From Bacteroidota bacterium (GTDB lineage: Bacteria > Bacteroidota > Bacteroidia > UKL13-3): a stretch of 64,000 nt of DNA. The stretch spans positions 164,733-228,732 of the forward strand of contig CANGVA010000003.1 of the NCBI GenBank assembly GCA_947457395.1, in the 5' to 3' direction. Under the pieces are notes generated by a model. The model was given only the letters and a program-made list of their open reading frames with translations. It ran no database searches and was not told the DNA's origin. The position numbers and the translations under genes are program-made. Positions 32,101 through 37,457 of the stretch are shown here, in pieces; position 1 is the first letter of the stretch; each line of letters opens with the position of its first letter.

Positions 32101-34342
32101 CCGATGAAGCATTTGAACTAAAAAAAGTTACAGTTCCGCCTGCTCCTGATTTTGTAAATGCAGTAACAATAGAGTTTCCACTAATAGTCTGAGTTCCTCC
32201 TGATGTTGGGACAGCAATTGCATTACTTACAAATGTGATACTTCCTGTAGTCGTAGCTGAAATATTAGTGAAAGTATTATTATTGATAGTAGTATTTAAA
32301 TGAGCCATAGAAGAACTGATATACGTATGTGCTCCAGTTGGAGAAGCAACCGTATGACCCATTGAGCTAAAATTGTTGGAGCTAATAGTTAATGAACTCG
32401 AAGCAGAACCTGTTGAAGATTCAACAATTATTCCGTTTACTGTACCAGTCGTAATTCCACTTTGAACAGAAATACTATTATTACTAATCGTACAAGTTAC
32501 TGCAGTAGTTGGTGCAGCTGAAAAACTTGGTACATAGATTGCTCTTTGTGATGATGTAACTGTATTACCACCTGCGGAACTTGTTACTGTATTATAAGAA
32601 ATATTGTATCCCGCGCAGTTACGAACCAAAATACCATTCAAGGTTCCTGAAACGTTAGCATATGCTGAGAAAGAACCCGTAGTACCCCAATTGGTAATTG
32701 AGTTGCCTTGGCCGGCAGATGTTCCACCAATGTCAAGACCGGTGTTTAAATCCGCAGCAGCAGTAGGGCCAGTTACATTGATACCCTGATTAACGTTACT
32801 TATTGTATTACCATAAATTTTCAAACCACTGTTTCCACCAGCCGTTGTTGTGGCAGAAGCAGTAGTAGTAGTTACTGCAGTAGCTGAGTGTGTTGAGTTG
32901 GAATAAATACCAAAAGTATTTTGGTAGGTGCGGTTCAGGGTAATTGTATTATTTTGAATGGTACAATTTTGTGCACCATTGGTTGTGGTGGCATACAGCA
33001 ATGCAACACCCCATTCCGTCATATTATTGGATGCGGCTGTAGTTGTAGTATTTAAAGAATTTTCTTGCATGGTAAAACCATTGATGGTTACCCAGTCAGC
33101 TCCAATTAACTTAAAAATAGCATCATTCAGGTTGCCTGAGTTGTGAGTTGTAGGTGCAGTAAAAGTTGGATTAGTACCTGTACCCGATTTCTGAAAAATG
33201 ATGGCATTGCTACTACCAGTTCCTGTTGCCGTTATTGAAAACCCACCTGCTGGGGCTGTTTCTGTATAACCTGAAGGCACAAAGCAGGTAATATTGCCAC
33301 CTGTTACTGTATGTGCGGTGCCGGTATTAATTGCTGTAATGGCCGCGGCAAGTGTTGCATACGTTGCAGAAGGAGCACCTGTTCCGGTGCTGGAGGTAAC
33401 CCTGATGGGGTTAGCTGCATAAGAATAATTATTCCCACTATTATCAGCATATCTCAATGCCTCATAGGCTATGTCTGCTGCATTACCTGTTGTAATAGCA
33501 GATAAGGTCATTGTTGAACTAAAAATATAGTAAAACACATTGGTGCCTGCTGCTTGTGCAGGTATGGTTGCAGCATACGTTGTGCCACTAACTTGGGACG
33601 CTTCTACAACTGTATTGGTAGTTGAAAAGTCGTTTGTAGTTGTGCGATAGCGCACAAAAAATCTTTCTTGTGTAGATGGGGTTCCGCTTAGTGTAAAACT
33701 TACAACGGCAGAACGGTCGCTTTGCATTGCCAGTTGTGTTGCCGGGGTATGGGTGATATTAACAGGTGCATTTGTAGTATAACCAACATAAAAGCCAGTT
33801 GAAGAATAACCTGCATCTTTAAGCACAAAAGTATAATGGCCCGCAGTGCTCATATTAAGTCCCATGTCTTGACCACCAGTAGTTACATATTGAACTCCAT
33901 TAACCGCGTTAAGGGACCCACTCCCAACACCTGCAAAATTCCATTTATTGTTAAATTGACCAGCGGGTGGCCCTGAGGTAAAAATGAATCCATTTCCGTT
34001 TCCACCGGCCATATTCAATGGTGTTACGTTGCCACCCGTTGCTTGTACATTAATCGTTGTAGCCCATTGACCCCTTCCATCACCCGGGTTGGTGGCAGTG
34101 GTAGATACTTTTCTGTATTGCAGTACGCGGTAATCACCTGCTGCAAGGTTAGTGGGTTGGCTGTAACCGTTTATTTGACCTACCCAATTCACACCCTCAC
34201 CGCTAAAAATATTTTGTGCAGAAACAACCTGACTTGCAAATAGAATGACTAGCATTGCTAGTTTTGGTAGACCTTTACCTAAACGAGTAGCGAAAAAAAC
34301 TTGCGCCTGAATGTTACAGGCTATTGTATATACTTTCTTCAT
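20102..34342 (-). CDS. giant T9SS-secreted multi-domain beta-helix surface protein
   Basis: This 4746-residue Thr/Ser/Asn-rich protein has a signal peptide (1-43, ending VVSAQ) and an N-terminal beta-rich region (about 45-305). Three right-handed beta-helix blocks rich in NNT/ISNN rungs end near residues 1177, 1824 and 2736, each with the same cap (a TDxxGxTR stretch then DIGAWE, IGAIEI or DIGADEF). An FnIII-like linker lies near 1830-1945, an Ig-like domain near 2750-2845 (GITYQWQSAT, YVCQVTC), a nidogen-like region near 2850-3070 (LAPFWDDL), two pre-peptidase-type domains (about 3085-3370) and filamentous NNLTL-type repeats (about 3450-3615). The T9SS type A sorting domain ends it (last 75 residues: ISLYPNPATTEVFV, GLKAGVYLVKV). 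The start at 34342 gives a proper signal peptide; an upstream in-frame ATG at 34399 adds 19 non-signal residues. Likely a surface adhesin or sheath component; no enzyme motif seen. Confidence 0.9.
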   Translation of the reverse strand: MKKVYTIACNIQAQVFFATRLGKGLPKLAMLVILFASQVVSAQNIFSGEGVNWVGQINGYSQPTNLAAGDYRVLQYRKVSTTATNPGDGRGQWATTINVQATGGNVTPLNMAGGNGNGFIFTSGPPAGQFNNKWNFAGVGSGSLNAVNGVQYVTTGGQDMGLNMSTAGHYTFVLKDAGYSSTGFYVGYTTNAPVNITHTPATQLAMQSDRSAVVSFTLSGTPSTQERFFVRYRTTTNDFSTTNTVVEASQVSGTTYAATIPAQAAGTNVFYYIFSSTMTLSAITTGNAADIAYEALRYADNSGNNYSYAANPIRVTSSTGTGAPSATYATLAAAITAINTGTAHTVTGGNITCFVPSGYTETAPAGGFSITATGTGSSNAIIFQKSGTGTNPTFTAPTTHNSGNLNDAIFKLIGADWVTINGFTMQENSLNTTTTAASNNMTEWGVALLYATTTNGAQNCTIQNNTITLNRTYQNTFGIYSNSTHSATAVTTTTASATTTAGGNSGLKIYGNTISNVNQGINVTGPTAAADLNTGLDIGGTSAGQGNSITNWGTTGSFSAYANVSGTLNGILVRNCAGYNISYNTVTSSAGGNTVTSSQRAIYVPSFSAAPTTAVTCTISNNSISVQSGITTGTVNGIIVESSTGSASSSLTISSNNFSSMGHTVASPTGAHTYISSSMAHLNTTINNNTFTNISATTTGSITFVSNAIAVPTSGGTQTISGNSIVTAFTKSGAGGTVTFFSSNASSVTGSIITFQNNNFSNITLTGATGFVGINNTDGGSPTKTITGNTFNNISGGTGTINPMTVNFFGGTTSSVSSNTITNISWGAAITALTIGSSSTATTLNVNSNIITNNSTTVGNNTGISNASASTTTNISLNTINNLTSTSTTATVVGITSSATTANIFQNTINTLTCVGTTSGVTNGIMVTGGTTATVNRNNIYDLSTTGAFNTTPGVNGILISGGTTVNCNNNLIGNLSAGASTSTDAIRGISITSTTTNSTYNIYYNTVNINASSTGANFGTTGIFHTASSTATTAVLNLRNNIIVNTSTPAGTGLTVAYRRSSGLASTLANYASTSNNNLFYAGAPGASNLIYSDGTSSAQTMSAYKSGVFTAGTIGSRDASSASEAITFQSTTGSSADFLKYDLSIATQAESGGAAISGFTTDFLGATRNVSTPDIGAWELNGVAADLTGPSISYTAIPNTLCTNAPTLSATITDASGVNISAGSAPRLYYKKSADDNTYTGNTSADNGWKFVESTSSSSPFSFTIDGSILQSAMAAGDVIQYFVVVQDNASSPNVGINSGTFTSAPASVALTSASFPLTGTINSYNIGNAIPTSVTIGATGTYASITGTGGLFAAINAGGLSGNTVANIIDASVTETGAVALNQISYGCTPNATLTIKPQTTATLTGSSTTALITLNGADFITIDGSNNGTTSRNLTITNTSTGTSSAVIWLQSSGTNGATSNNIINCNIVGNTPTTTLMGIGSGSSTISATSLGTNNNNNTFQNNNISKVQYAIYSQGNSAGTKNTGNLITQNLINTASPNQVSKSGILVGFENNITISNNNISNISGVSASYAWAINLGALTSITSTAPSTGNEVTNATISANVIGSIRAASTYGAGGIIISPSTSGINLIANNIIFDVAANGTFGDCGIGIMVAGGSGSTTRVYHNSVSMSATLTGGSGPNIALAVSDNPVIDIRNNILASTGSTGSGPNRSIALNNSTYTNLTSNYNNLFVSGGGTTAGVGATGGWAGTAQVALSNWQTTTSQDANSISSNPLFTSNTNLVPTNGTPLANAGTPIAGITTDYRGTTRNNTTPTIGAIEIENCTAPVAQPTSILFSAIGTGQMTISFTPVSVTGIRYLVVRYPNAATPTNPSNSTTYALGASLGSGTVVLSGSNTSRVVTGLAPNTTYDYYVYSFNDTICLNGPIYNTNSPLFGSQSTNPCPTLNATVTIGQTGADYSSLTDALLVLNGCGITQPTILELQPDYISTGEIFPLTLGNVSGANSTNTITIRPAATVATPLIITSNNATGTISHNQGSFFIIDGRPGGAGTSRMLNIENSSTSGYAVNYQNESSNNALRYLLIESANTGTTSGTIVFSNTTGTNGNDNNTIEYCNIFAFDPISFTPTNAIYAAGSTGTSAANNNANIISNNNIYDFYNNSVTTQICGINISGGNSDWNITNNSFYQTVNRTTFGTGVTLNAILINNSSGNNFVINDNFIGGSQPLCAGTPMTLNTTATLVFRAIQLSVGNSAATSLQNNTIRNISVTTASASTVQSAISLLTGSFNCGNITGNTIGSQSSAGSITFTQSTTSIAAIFSGILAGTGTPGAINISNNLIGGITVSNSSTGALNLRGISVQGASTSYTISNNTIGSTTVASSLSNSTNSSLFGIFSASTSLINNISANTIANLTNSSTGSSAQVVGLSLPGSSGGVFSATGNTVRNLNNSGANTGTASLTSVIGISLTAATNSGQLISQNTIFSLSNATAGSNVTGIHYNGPTTGTNEINSNLIHSLNAGSTVSGIEIADLGNALVYNNMVRLGIDASGNDITANLNINGIRQTNAASNHGIYFNSIYVGGAGILTGANNTFAIHSAATSGTRIIRNNIYTNLRTNGTGTGKHYSIRIASLTGLTINNNDYWTGSNFLALNNAADVTTLNGWQTATSQDAGSVSNDPNFINATGNTAALDLHINNSTSSVLESGGVNISGITTDRDGHTRPGPTGSTNGGAISSDIGADEFDGIPGYTCSTFPALTATTTNATVCNSAAALLQITGTISGTGITYQWQSATTQNGTYSNISGATGATYTVPSTSVSNLWYVCQVTCANGPTTATTASVNVQVQACNYTVTRNTAITYNSIMSTGSTYTSLSDADDGITNLINLPSTTFRYRGSLITGFIATSNGWMTFNTSNTSNQWTNNLGSTDFNVLAPFWDDLVIRGDDINNKDVSMRYQIIGTLGSGTADIVIEWAEMERFQYGDPNINFQVVLHEADNSIDFNYGNFQMFNGATNPSTQTWTYSVGMNGPTPATASTDQRIILQAENSTFFNATSQNSLGYSLQCNSQYRFVPSTSFNAGSAPTSGSFFGSTFAPANNEVAGSIGIAVNNAPCTSNCGNIYTSKNATATPGITACSAAITGNADDDVFFSFTTTSASNYRISVDPSAGYDAVVQLLDNSLTPVTCVNAAAAGLSELIASVALNPSSLYYLRIYDAAAGSTNNGEFALCVSEVIPPPANDNPSGAVVLTTGTTCTGTSSTLPATLSATATSGITACTAGTPGTPDDDIWYSFTTNSIAGTTYAISATGVSTYNAVLQLFSGTVGSLTSVNCVNATGNGGTETINAAALATNTTYYFRVYHSGVGAANGNVSVCVVHTLPTCLTSISATTGDYIWQGQSINFNTANNWLIYNGPSSYSVATAAPSAANIFIPSSTCFANQPAISSAPASVNNVSILSGATLDLGNNTLTVNGNLSSSGTLTTGTSTVILNGSSAQSITAGQAFYNLTIDNNLGVSLGQNITVTNNLTLTAGTLTVGARTLSINGSIIRSAGNIDASNASATVLFGGSAAQSIPASTFSGNINNLTVNNSAGLTSDQALTVNGTLTLTAGVLNMGANLLTIGSTNTSAVSRTSGYVSGPVALTLPANLASGSTYLFPLGKAAYTPFALVNPTTNAGGFVVIRAEVFDAATGGSAGAGLSSINTNRYWDVSISSGTSNFINTSVRATESAIGTLNRLANNATTLTGTYAAVSTGFPDGNSITSSTLTGLGYFVFAETVASLTEIYMPQFMQGKSGTNDNRIPHIFRATLTNLYPSTTYRYFNAAVTAADASSSNGAGNPIFINAGTSTLTRSTAPDLSSSFGSFTTDANGTYTGWFMLEPTGDARFDAANSVLMRIMLNDGNGGTTVSTRITSTNAAKVIDLNTGSGANDGTAVYGGSLTNEKNMVVLFDNVTGAGRPIAASVVESDGIANTAANGYASFYENNVNGTARRWGTIIPNANANGIKRIEYRNLSNGNMHYWVSDNDGNWDGSANTVNPTGGSTPLVIPSNISDDATFAPNTTTILLQDMNFNGKIDLATGSNIVINGFNLTLNDGIKIGSIGSFTGSGTSSIIIGGTGNGGSLIMDQTTTGVTNTLRRLVISKTTGTITLGNTLNIIDSVSVSNTGATLATGDNLVLISNATQTARVGRLGGSITGNVAVQRFIPAVTRRFRMVSPNTQNFAYSQLIDDIFVTGSGGVTNGFDASPNNGPTIYTYQESTTGGRGWKPVTNISSSLGAGQGAIVFVRGDRTLASPAWFTQGQFPAQNAVTLDFIQNINSGASGAISPALTYTNTSAPTEDGWNLVGNPYPSQIDWRLVSKNNLSTFYYAFNPATNAYVASDGDLNNSNNPFIASGQAFFVQAVAASPSISFDENCKSSATPTSYFKSAGSQITIEMIRDSINSDIAFMQIKPGANMSYSGAEDARKYPNPDINFGYQISGTPVQINRVPPLTNIADTFILFANAPQGTYRLQVGGLNNIPAFKAVLLRDLFTSQTTDLRSNGVYTFQITSNTSSSGNRFQLIIINQSALPVELISFTATRVNQTDDVSLNWLTANEKNNAAFVVERSFDGESFEGISTLKGAGNSNSLISYAYLDEAAVKEANNKQADVLYYRLRQLDFSGESQTSNVVSISLRDWYSLGKNKSGISLYPNPATTEVFVSMANNGNIKLLEIFDVAGKRVLSIQNPEQGKPIDLYGLKAGVYLVKVNAQETSKLIIE

Positions 34343-34387
34343 AGACTTGTATTGTTTTAAGTACAATTGAACATCAACTTTATGGAT

Positions 34388-34432
34388 AAAAAATGACAAT
34401 AAGAAGCCCTTTTATGATAAAAGTCATTTTTT
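34388..34432. other. 10-bp inverted repeat in the leader of the giant gene
   Basis: AAAAAATGAC (34388-34397) and GTCATTTTTT (34423-34432) are exact inverse copies 25 nt apart, 46 nt upstream of the giant gene start. It could be a hairpin acting on either strand or a protein site. No strong TAnnTTTG -7 box was found nearby; the closest, TAAAGTTG on the minus strand (34381-34374), has one mismatch. Confidence 0.35.
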
Positions 34433-34523
34433 AATGTATTGAAGAAATCAATAACTATTGCAAAACCAATATTAATAGGTGTTTTACAGGCCATAATCGC
34501 AGGTCATTTAAGGGAAATTTAAG

Positions 34524-34586
34524 CAAATATCGGTTTTGTTGATATTTAATATCGTTTATAATTAAAAAAGATATAACCGATATTTG
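34524..34586. promoter_or_regulatory. symmetric operator upstream of the Fic gene
   Basis: A perfect 12-bp inverted repeat, CAAATATCGGTT (34524-34535) and AACCGATATTTG (34575-34586), brackets a central 13-bp palindrome GATATTTAATATC (34541-34553) that repeats the same GATATT/AATATC core. The right arm ends 4 nt before the GTG start, so a bound protein would cover the ribosome entry site and probably the promoter. The Fic product carries its own C-terminal DNA-binding helix region, so autorepression is the simplest reading. Confidence 0.6.
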
Positions 34587-34590
34587 TGGG

Positions 34591-35562
34591 GTGGATTGGA
34601 AAAACATACATATAGATGCAACAACAACATTACTCCTGCAGCGTCTGGATGATAAACTGCAACACATTAAACAGGTAAGGCCTTTACCTGCTGCTGCCCT
34701 TGCACGCATTAAAGAAGGCCTATCGCTGGAGTGGACATACAATAGTAATAGCATAGAGGGTAATACCCTTACCCTGCAGGAAACCAAACTGGTATTGCAA
34801 GACGGGATGACGGTGAAAGGAAAATCCTTGCGAGAACATTTTGAAACCGTAAACCACCATGATGCCGTTGCATATATTGAATCTGTTGCACAAGCCGCTA
34901 AACCCATTGCAGAGTATGATGTGCTTCATACCCACGCTTTGGTATTAGATAAGATTGAAAAAGATTTTAGCGGGCGTTTTAGAAACGCTGGTGTGCGCAT
35001 TACCGGTGCCAACTTTACACCACCCAATGCCCGCAAGGTTTATGATTTGGTGCATGAGCTGATGCATTGGGTAAATCAGGAATCAGGGTACCTGCATTGC
35101 CTGGTGCGTGCTACCGTTTTTCATCACCGCTTTGTTTGGATACATCCTTTTTTTGATGGCAATGGCCGCACCGTGCGCTTGCTGTTTAATCTGCTATTAA
35201 TGAAGGAGGGTTATCCGCCTGCTATTATCCTTCGCAATGACCGTAAAAAATACTACGATGCACTGAACAAAGCCAATGCCGGTGATTATAGCAAATTGTT
35301 GCTGCTCACATGCCAGGCTATGGAGCGCAGCCTCGATATTTACCTAAGCAATCTGGATGATGATGCAGAGGATTATAAACCCATTACCTCCATTGTTGAG
35401 GAAAGTGCAATGCCATACGGCTACGGCAAAGAATACATTAGCTTACTTGCCAGAAGAGGTGTGATTGATGCCTACAAAGAGGGGCGTGTTTGGTATACTA
35501 CAGAGAAGGCGATTCATGCTTATGTGAAAGGAAGAAGGAGGAAGAGGAGATTGAACGGTTAG
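34591..35562 (+). CDS. Fic family AMP-transferase-type protein, class II, with C-terminal winged helix
   Basis: This 323-residue protein starts at GTG 34591; no ATG precedes it in frame before the TGA at 34540. The Fic core motif HPFFDGNGRT starts at His185. An N-terminal inhibitory helix is recognisable as Ser52-xxx-Glu56-Gly57 in YNSNSIEGN, so it is a class II, self-inhibited enzyme that would transfer AMP (or another NMP) to a protein hydroxyl when the glutamate is displaced. The C-terminal 60 residues (SLLARRGVIDAYKEGRVWY, then a basic tail GRRRKRR) look like a DNA-binding helix-turn-helix. No antitoxin gene is adjacent, as expected for class II. Target unknown. Confidence 0.9.
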   Translation: MDWKNIHIDATTTLLLQRLDDKLQHIKQVRPLPAAALARIKEGLSLEWTYNSNSIEGNTLTLQETKLVLQDGMTVKGKSLREHFETVNHHDAVAYIESVAQAAKPIAEYDVLHTHALVLDKIEKDFSGRFRNAGVRITGANFTPPNARKVYDLVHELMHWVNQESGYLHCLVRATVFHHRFVWIHPFFDGNGRTVRLLFNLLLMKEGYPPAIILRNDRKKYYDALNKANAGDYSKLLLLTCQAMERSLDIYLSNLDDDAEDYKPITSIVEESAMPYGYGKEYISLLARRGVIDAYKEGRVWYTTEKAIHAYVKGRRRKRRLNG

Positions 35563-35702
35563 AAGGTTGGAAGATTAGAAGATTGAAAGATTGGGAGGTT
35601 GAAAGATTAGAAGATTGAAAGATTGGGAGGTTGAAAGATTAGAAGGTTGGAAGATTAGAAGATTGAAAGATTGGGAGGTTGAAAGATTAGAAGGTTGGAA
35701 GA
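35559..35702 (+). repeat. 16-bp tandem repeat array (nine units, three unit types)
   Basis: Nine contiguous 16-bp units without gaps: A = TTAGAAGGTTGGAAGA, B = TTAGAAGATTGAAAGA, C = TTGGGAGGTTGAAAGA, in the order A B C B C A B C A. The plus strand has no C over 144 bp. The first unit starts inside the Fic stop region (stop at 35560-35562), and the 16 bases before it look like a decayed unit encoding part of the basic Fic tail. It resembles purine-rich minisatellites scattered between genes in Bacteroidota. Confidence 0.9.
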
Positions 35703-35763
35703 TGGATGTTTGAAGTTGAGTTCTATGCAGGCAGAATGTATGGTGCATTACCTGTGAGTCTTT

Positions 35764-36333
35764 TTACAGATTTACCAGTTTAAACTCCAGCTTATCAGCC
35801 AGTGAGCGGTAGTAGGTTTTGATATGGTGCATCACACTGTCAATGTTTTTAAATTCCTGCAGCAAATCAATGAGCAGGATATCAAAAACGCAGCCTTCAA
35901 CAAATTTTATTTCTTTGCCAAATCCGCAAACGCATAAAGCATTGGTTTTTCTAAGAAAGCGTTTAATATGCCTGCGATCGGTATTGAGCGTGTGGCAGGT
36001 GCCAAAATGAATGATTTTGTTGTGGCAGTTGGGTCCCAACATATCGGCCAGTTCATCCAACGTCACAATCTCTTTGCCCACCAGAATCTGATTTGGCTTG
36101 CCATGAAATGCAATATATAATATGGAGTAATCCTTGTACCGTTTAAGACTCCATTGGTTGATATAGTATTGCAGGTTTTCTTTGGTGCCGCAGTGGCGGT
36201 GAATGTATTCAATCTGCCTGTTTTGTTTTAAAAACATCAGCACCGCCTGCACAGAGGTTTGATGCTTAAGGTTTTTACTCCAGTCGCCCTCCAGGCAAAA
36301 TACTTCTTTGTTATATGTTTTGGCAAATTTCAA
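35764..36333 (-). CDS. small caspase/CHAT-like protein (DUF6642-like)
   Basis: This 189-residue cytoplasmic protein starts at TTG 36333, directly after an in-frame TAG. The fold pattern is that of a minimal caspase/CHAT domain: an early strand with VFCLEGDW, then ILYIAFHGKP with a candidate catalytic His, TLDELADML, and KIIHFGTCHTL with a candidate catalytic Cys, followed by FLRKTNALCVCGFGKEIKF. The same order is found in the uncharacterised DUF6642 family, to which I assign it from memory of the motifs. No additional sensor or effector domain is attached. Peptidase activity is an inference from the His/Cys pair. It sits between the minisatellite and a small membrane-protein gene. Confidence 0.65.
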   Translation of the reverse strand: MKFAKTYNKEVFCLEGDWSKNLKHQTSVQAVLMFLKQNRQIEYIHRHCGTKENLQYYINQWSLKRYKDYSILYIAFHGKPNQILVGKEIVTLDELADMLGPNCHNKIIHFGTCHTLNTDRRHIKRFLRKTNALCVCGFGKEIKFVEGCVFDILLIDLLQEFKNIDSVMHHIKTYYRSLADKLEFKLVNL

Positions 36334-36386
36334 CTATACGAAGGTATTGAATATAGCAATGCAGAGTTATCTTTCACATAAATAAA

Positions 36387-36410
36387 AAAGGATGGCAATT
36401 GCCATCCTTT
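36387..36410 (-). terminator. terminator of the 36.4-36.8 kb gene
   Basis: A perfect 24-bp palindrome AAAGGATGGCAA / TTGCCATCCTTT is followed on the minus strand by TTTATT, 19 nt after the stop codon of the small membrane-protein gene: a strong intrinsic terminator. Confidence 0.85.
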
Positions 36411-36429
36411 CAAATTATAAAATATTGAT

Positions 36430-36840
36430 TTACTTTGATTTGCGGAATAAATAGCGGGTAATAAAGATACCATTGCTGGTACTGCCATTATTTTGGCTGG
36501 TGCTTGAACCTGTGGTTACCTGGTACAATTCCCACCCTTCTGCGCAGTATTCATTAATCTTATCTACGATGAGTTTATCGTTGTTAGAAATATTGCTAAA
36601 GTTAATGCCCACCAGGCTGTAAAAGTTCATCAGGTCTTTTTCAACCATGGTTCCGCTTTTATCAGTAGAAAGAATACGCGAACGTCCGAGACCTCCGGGA
36701 ACGATTGATTCAACGGTAGAAAATTGTTTGAATTCATAATTGGTTGTTTCTTTTTTCTCTGAAGGTTTAAACGCCCAGATGGTAAAAAGGCATAAGGTGA
36801 AGGCAGCACCCAGTGCCGCATACTTAAAATCGTTTTTCAT
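36430..36840 (-). CDS. small membrane-anchored protein with DUF4177-like C-terminal part
   Basis: This 136-residue protein from ATG 36840 (MKNDFKYAALGAAF) has one N-terminal membrane segment (residues 7-24), then a soluble part. The late segment EYCAEGWELYQV, with the GW-EL pattern near the end followed by a strand (IFITRYLFRK), recalls DUF4177-type small proteins; that assignment is tentative. The function is unknown. It is divergent from the next gene, only 43 nt away. An in-frame ATG at 36885 would overlap the neighbour's start and add a second hydrophobic stretch. Confidence 0.65.
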   Translation of the reverse strand: MKNDFKYAALGAAFTLCLFTIWAFKPSEKKETTNYEFKQFSTVESIVPGGLGRSRILSTDKSGTMVEKDLMNFYSLVGINFSNISNNDKLIVDKINEYCAEGWELYQVTTGSSTSQNNGSTSNGIFITRYLFRKSK

Positions 36841-36849
36841 AATATTTAG

Positions 36850-36857
36850 TATTTTTG
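36850..36857 (+). promoter_or_regulatory. -7 promoter box for the small exported protein gene
   Basis: TATTTTTG matches TAnnTTTG exactly, 26 nt before the ATG at 36884. No TTG was found at the usual -33 distance, so only the -7 part is supported. Confidence 0.4.
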
Positions 36858-36883
36858 AGTTGAATACGAAATAAAAATAAAAC

Positions 36884-37327
36884 ATGAAAATTACCTCATT
36901 TATTATTTGCCTGGCCGTTGGTTTGATGGCTCATGCGCAAAGCGAAGATTATACCCGTTTGAATATAACGGATGTTGTTGTTAAAGAAAATAATATGGAA
37001 TCTGCTGGTTTTGGTGGCACCATTGACTTAAAGAACAAGAGCAAACTACGTGATGTAGAGTTGTACAAATCAGCAAACCTTACCATTACTGCAGATTTTA
37101 AGGTGTCCACCAACTACTCGCGCAGGAGTTCATCAAAGTCCGGTTCTATTACCTTAGATGTTGTTTACTTTACTGATTATGGTGGAAAGAAAGACAAACG
37201 TACAGCACAGTATATATTTTTTCTGGATGATGAGCGCAGGTTTGAAGCCAAGGAGCAATTTGTTTTTAAAAATGGCCTTAAACCCAGGCAAATAAAGCTA
37301 AGCTATAAGGGGCAGTTTCAGGATTAA
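36884..37327 (+). CDS. small exported protein of unknown function
   Basis: This 147-residue protein has a clear signal peptide (1-18, ending LMAHAQ). The mature part is beta-rich with alternating charged residues and a Ser/Arg-rich patch (YSRRSSSKSGS), ending SYKGQFQD. I recognise no family. It is probably periplasmic or outer-membrane associated. It is convergent with the dcw operon, and the two share the hairpin at 37401-37436. Confidence 0.7.
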   Translation: MKITSFIICLAVGLMAHAQSEDYTRLNITDVVVKENNMESAGFGGTIDLKNKSKLRDVELYKSANLTITADFKVSTNYSRRSSSKSGSITLDVVYFTDYGGKKDKRTAQYIFFLDDERRFEAKEQFVFKNGLKPRQIKLSYKGQFQD

Positions 37328-37400
37328 TAAATAAAGCAGCTTTACTATATATCAAGTATTGCGGCAAGTATCGTATATTTAACCGGTAGTACTAAAAACA

Positions 37401-37436
37401 AAAAAGGGACTTAACTTTCGTTAAATCCCTTTTTTT
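37401..37436. terminator. terminator of the dcw operon (bidirectional)
   Basis: AAAAAGGGA-TTAAC and GTTAA-TCCCTTTTT pair with one mismatch (C opposite A) around a TTTC loop, 21 nt beyond the ftsZ stop on the minus strand and 73 nt after the plus-strand gene; T-runs flank both sides. Confidence 0.8.
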
Positions 37437-37457
37437 GTGTGAGGTTGTAATTTAATA

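Noticed and set aside
31527..32192. Long open frame on the plus strand antisense to the giant gene (221 codons, Val-rich).
   Set aside because: It is the mirror of the repetitive Thr/Asn codons of the beta-helix region; composition is unnatural and no motif is visible. The same holds for the other antisense frames between 20 and 34 kb.
35559..35702. Tandem array considered as a CRISPR.
   Set aside because: Units are contiguous 16-mers with no spacers, and no cas genes are present.
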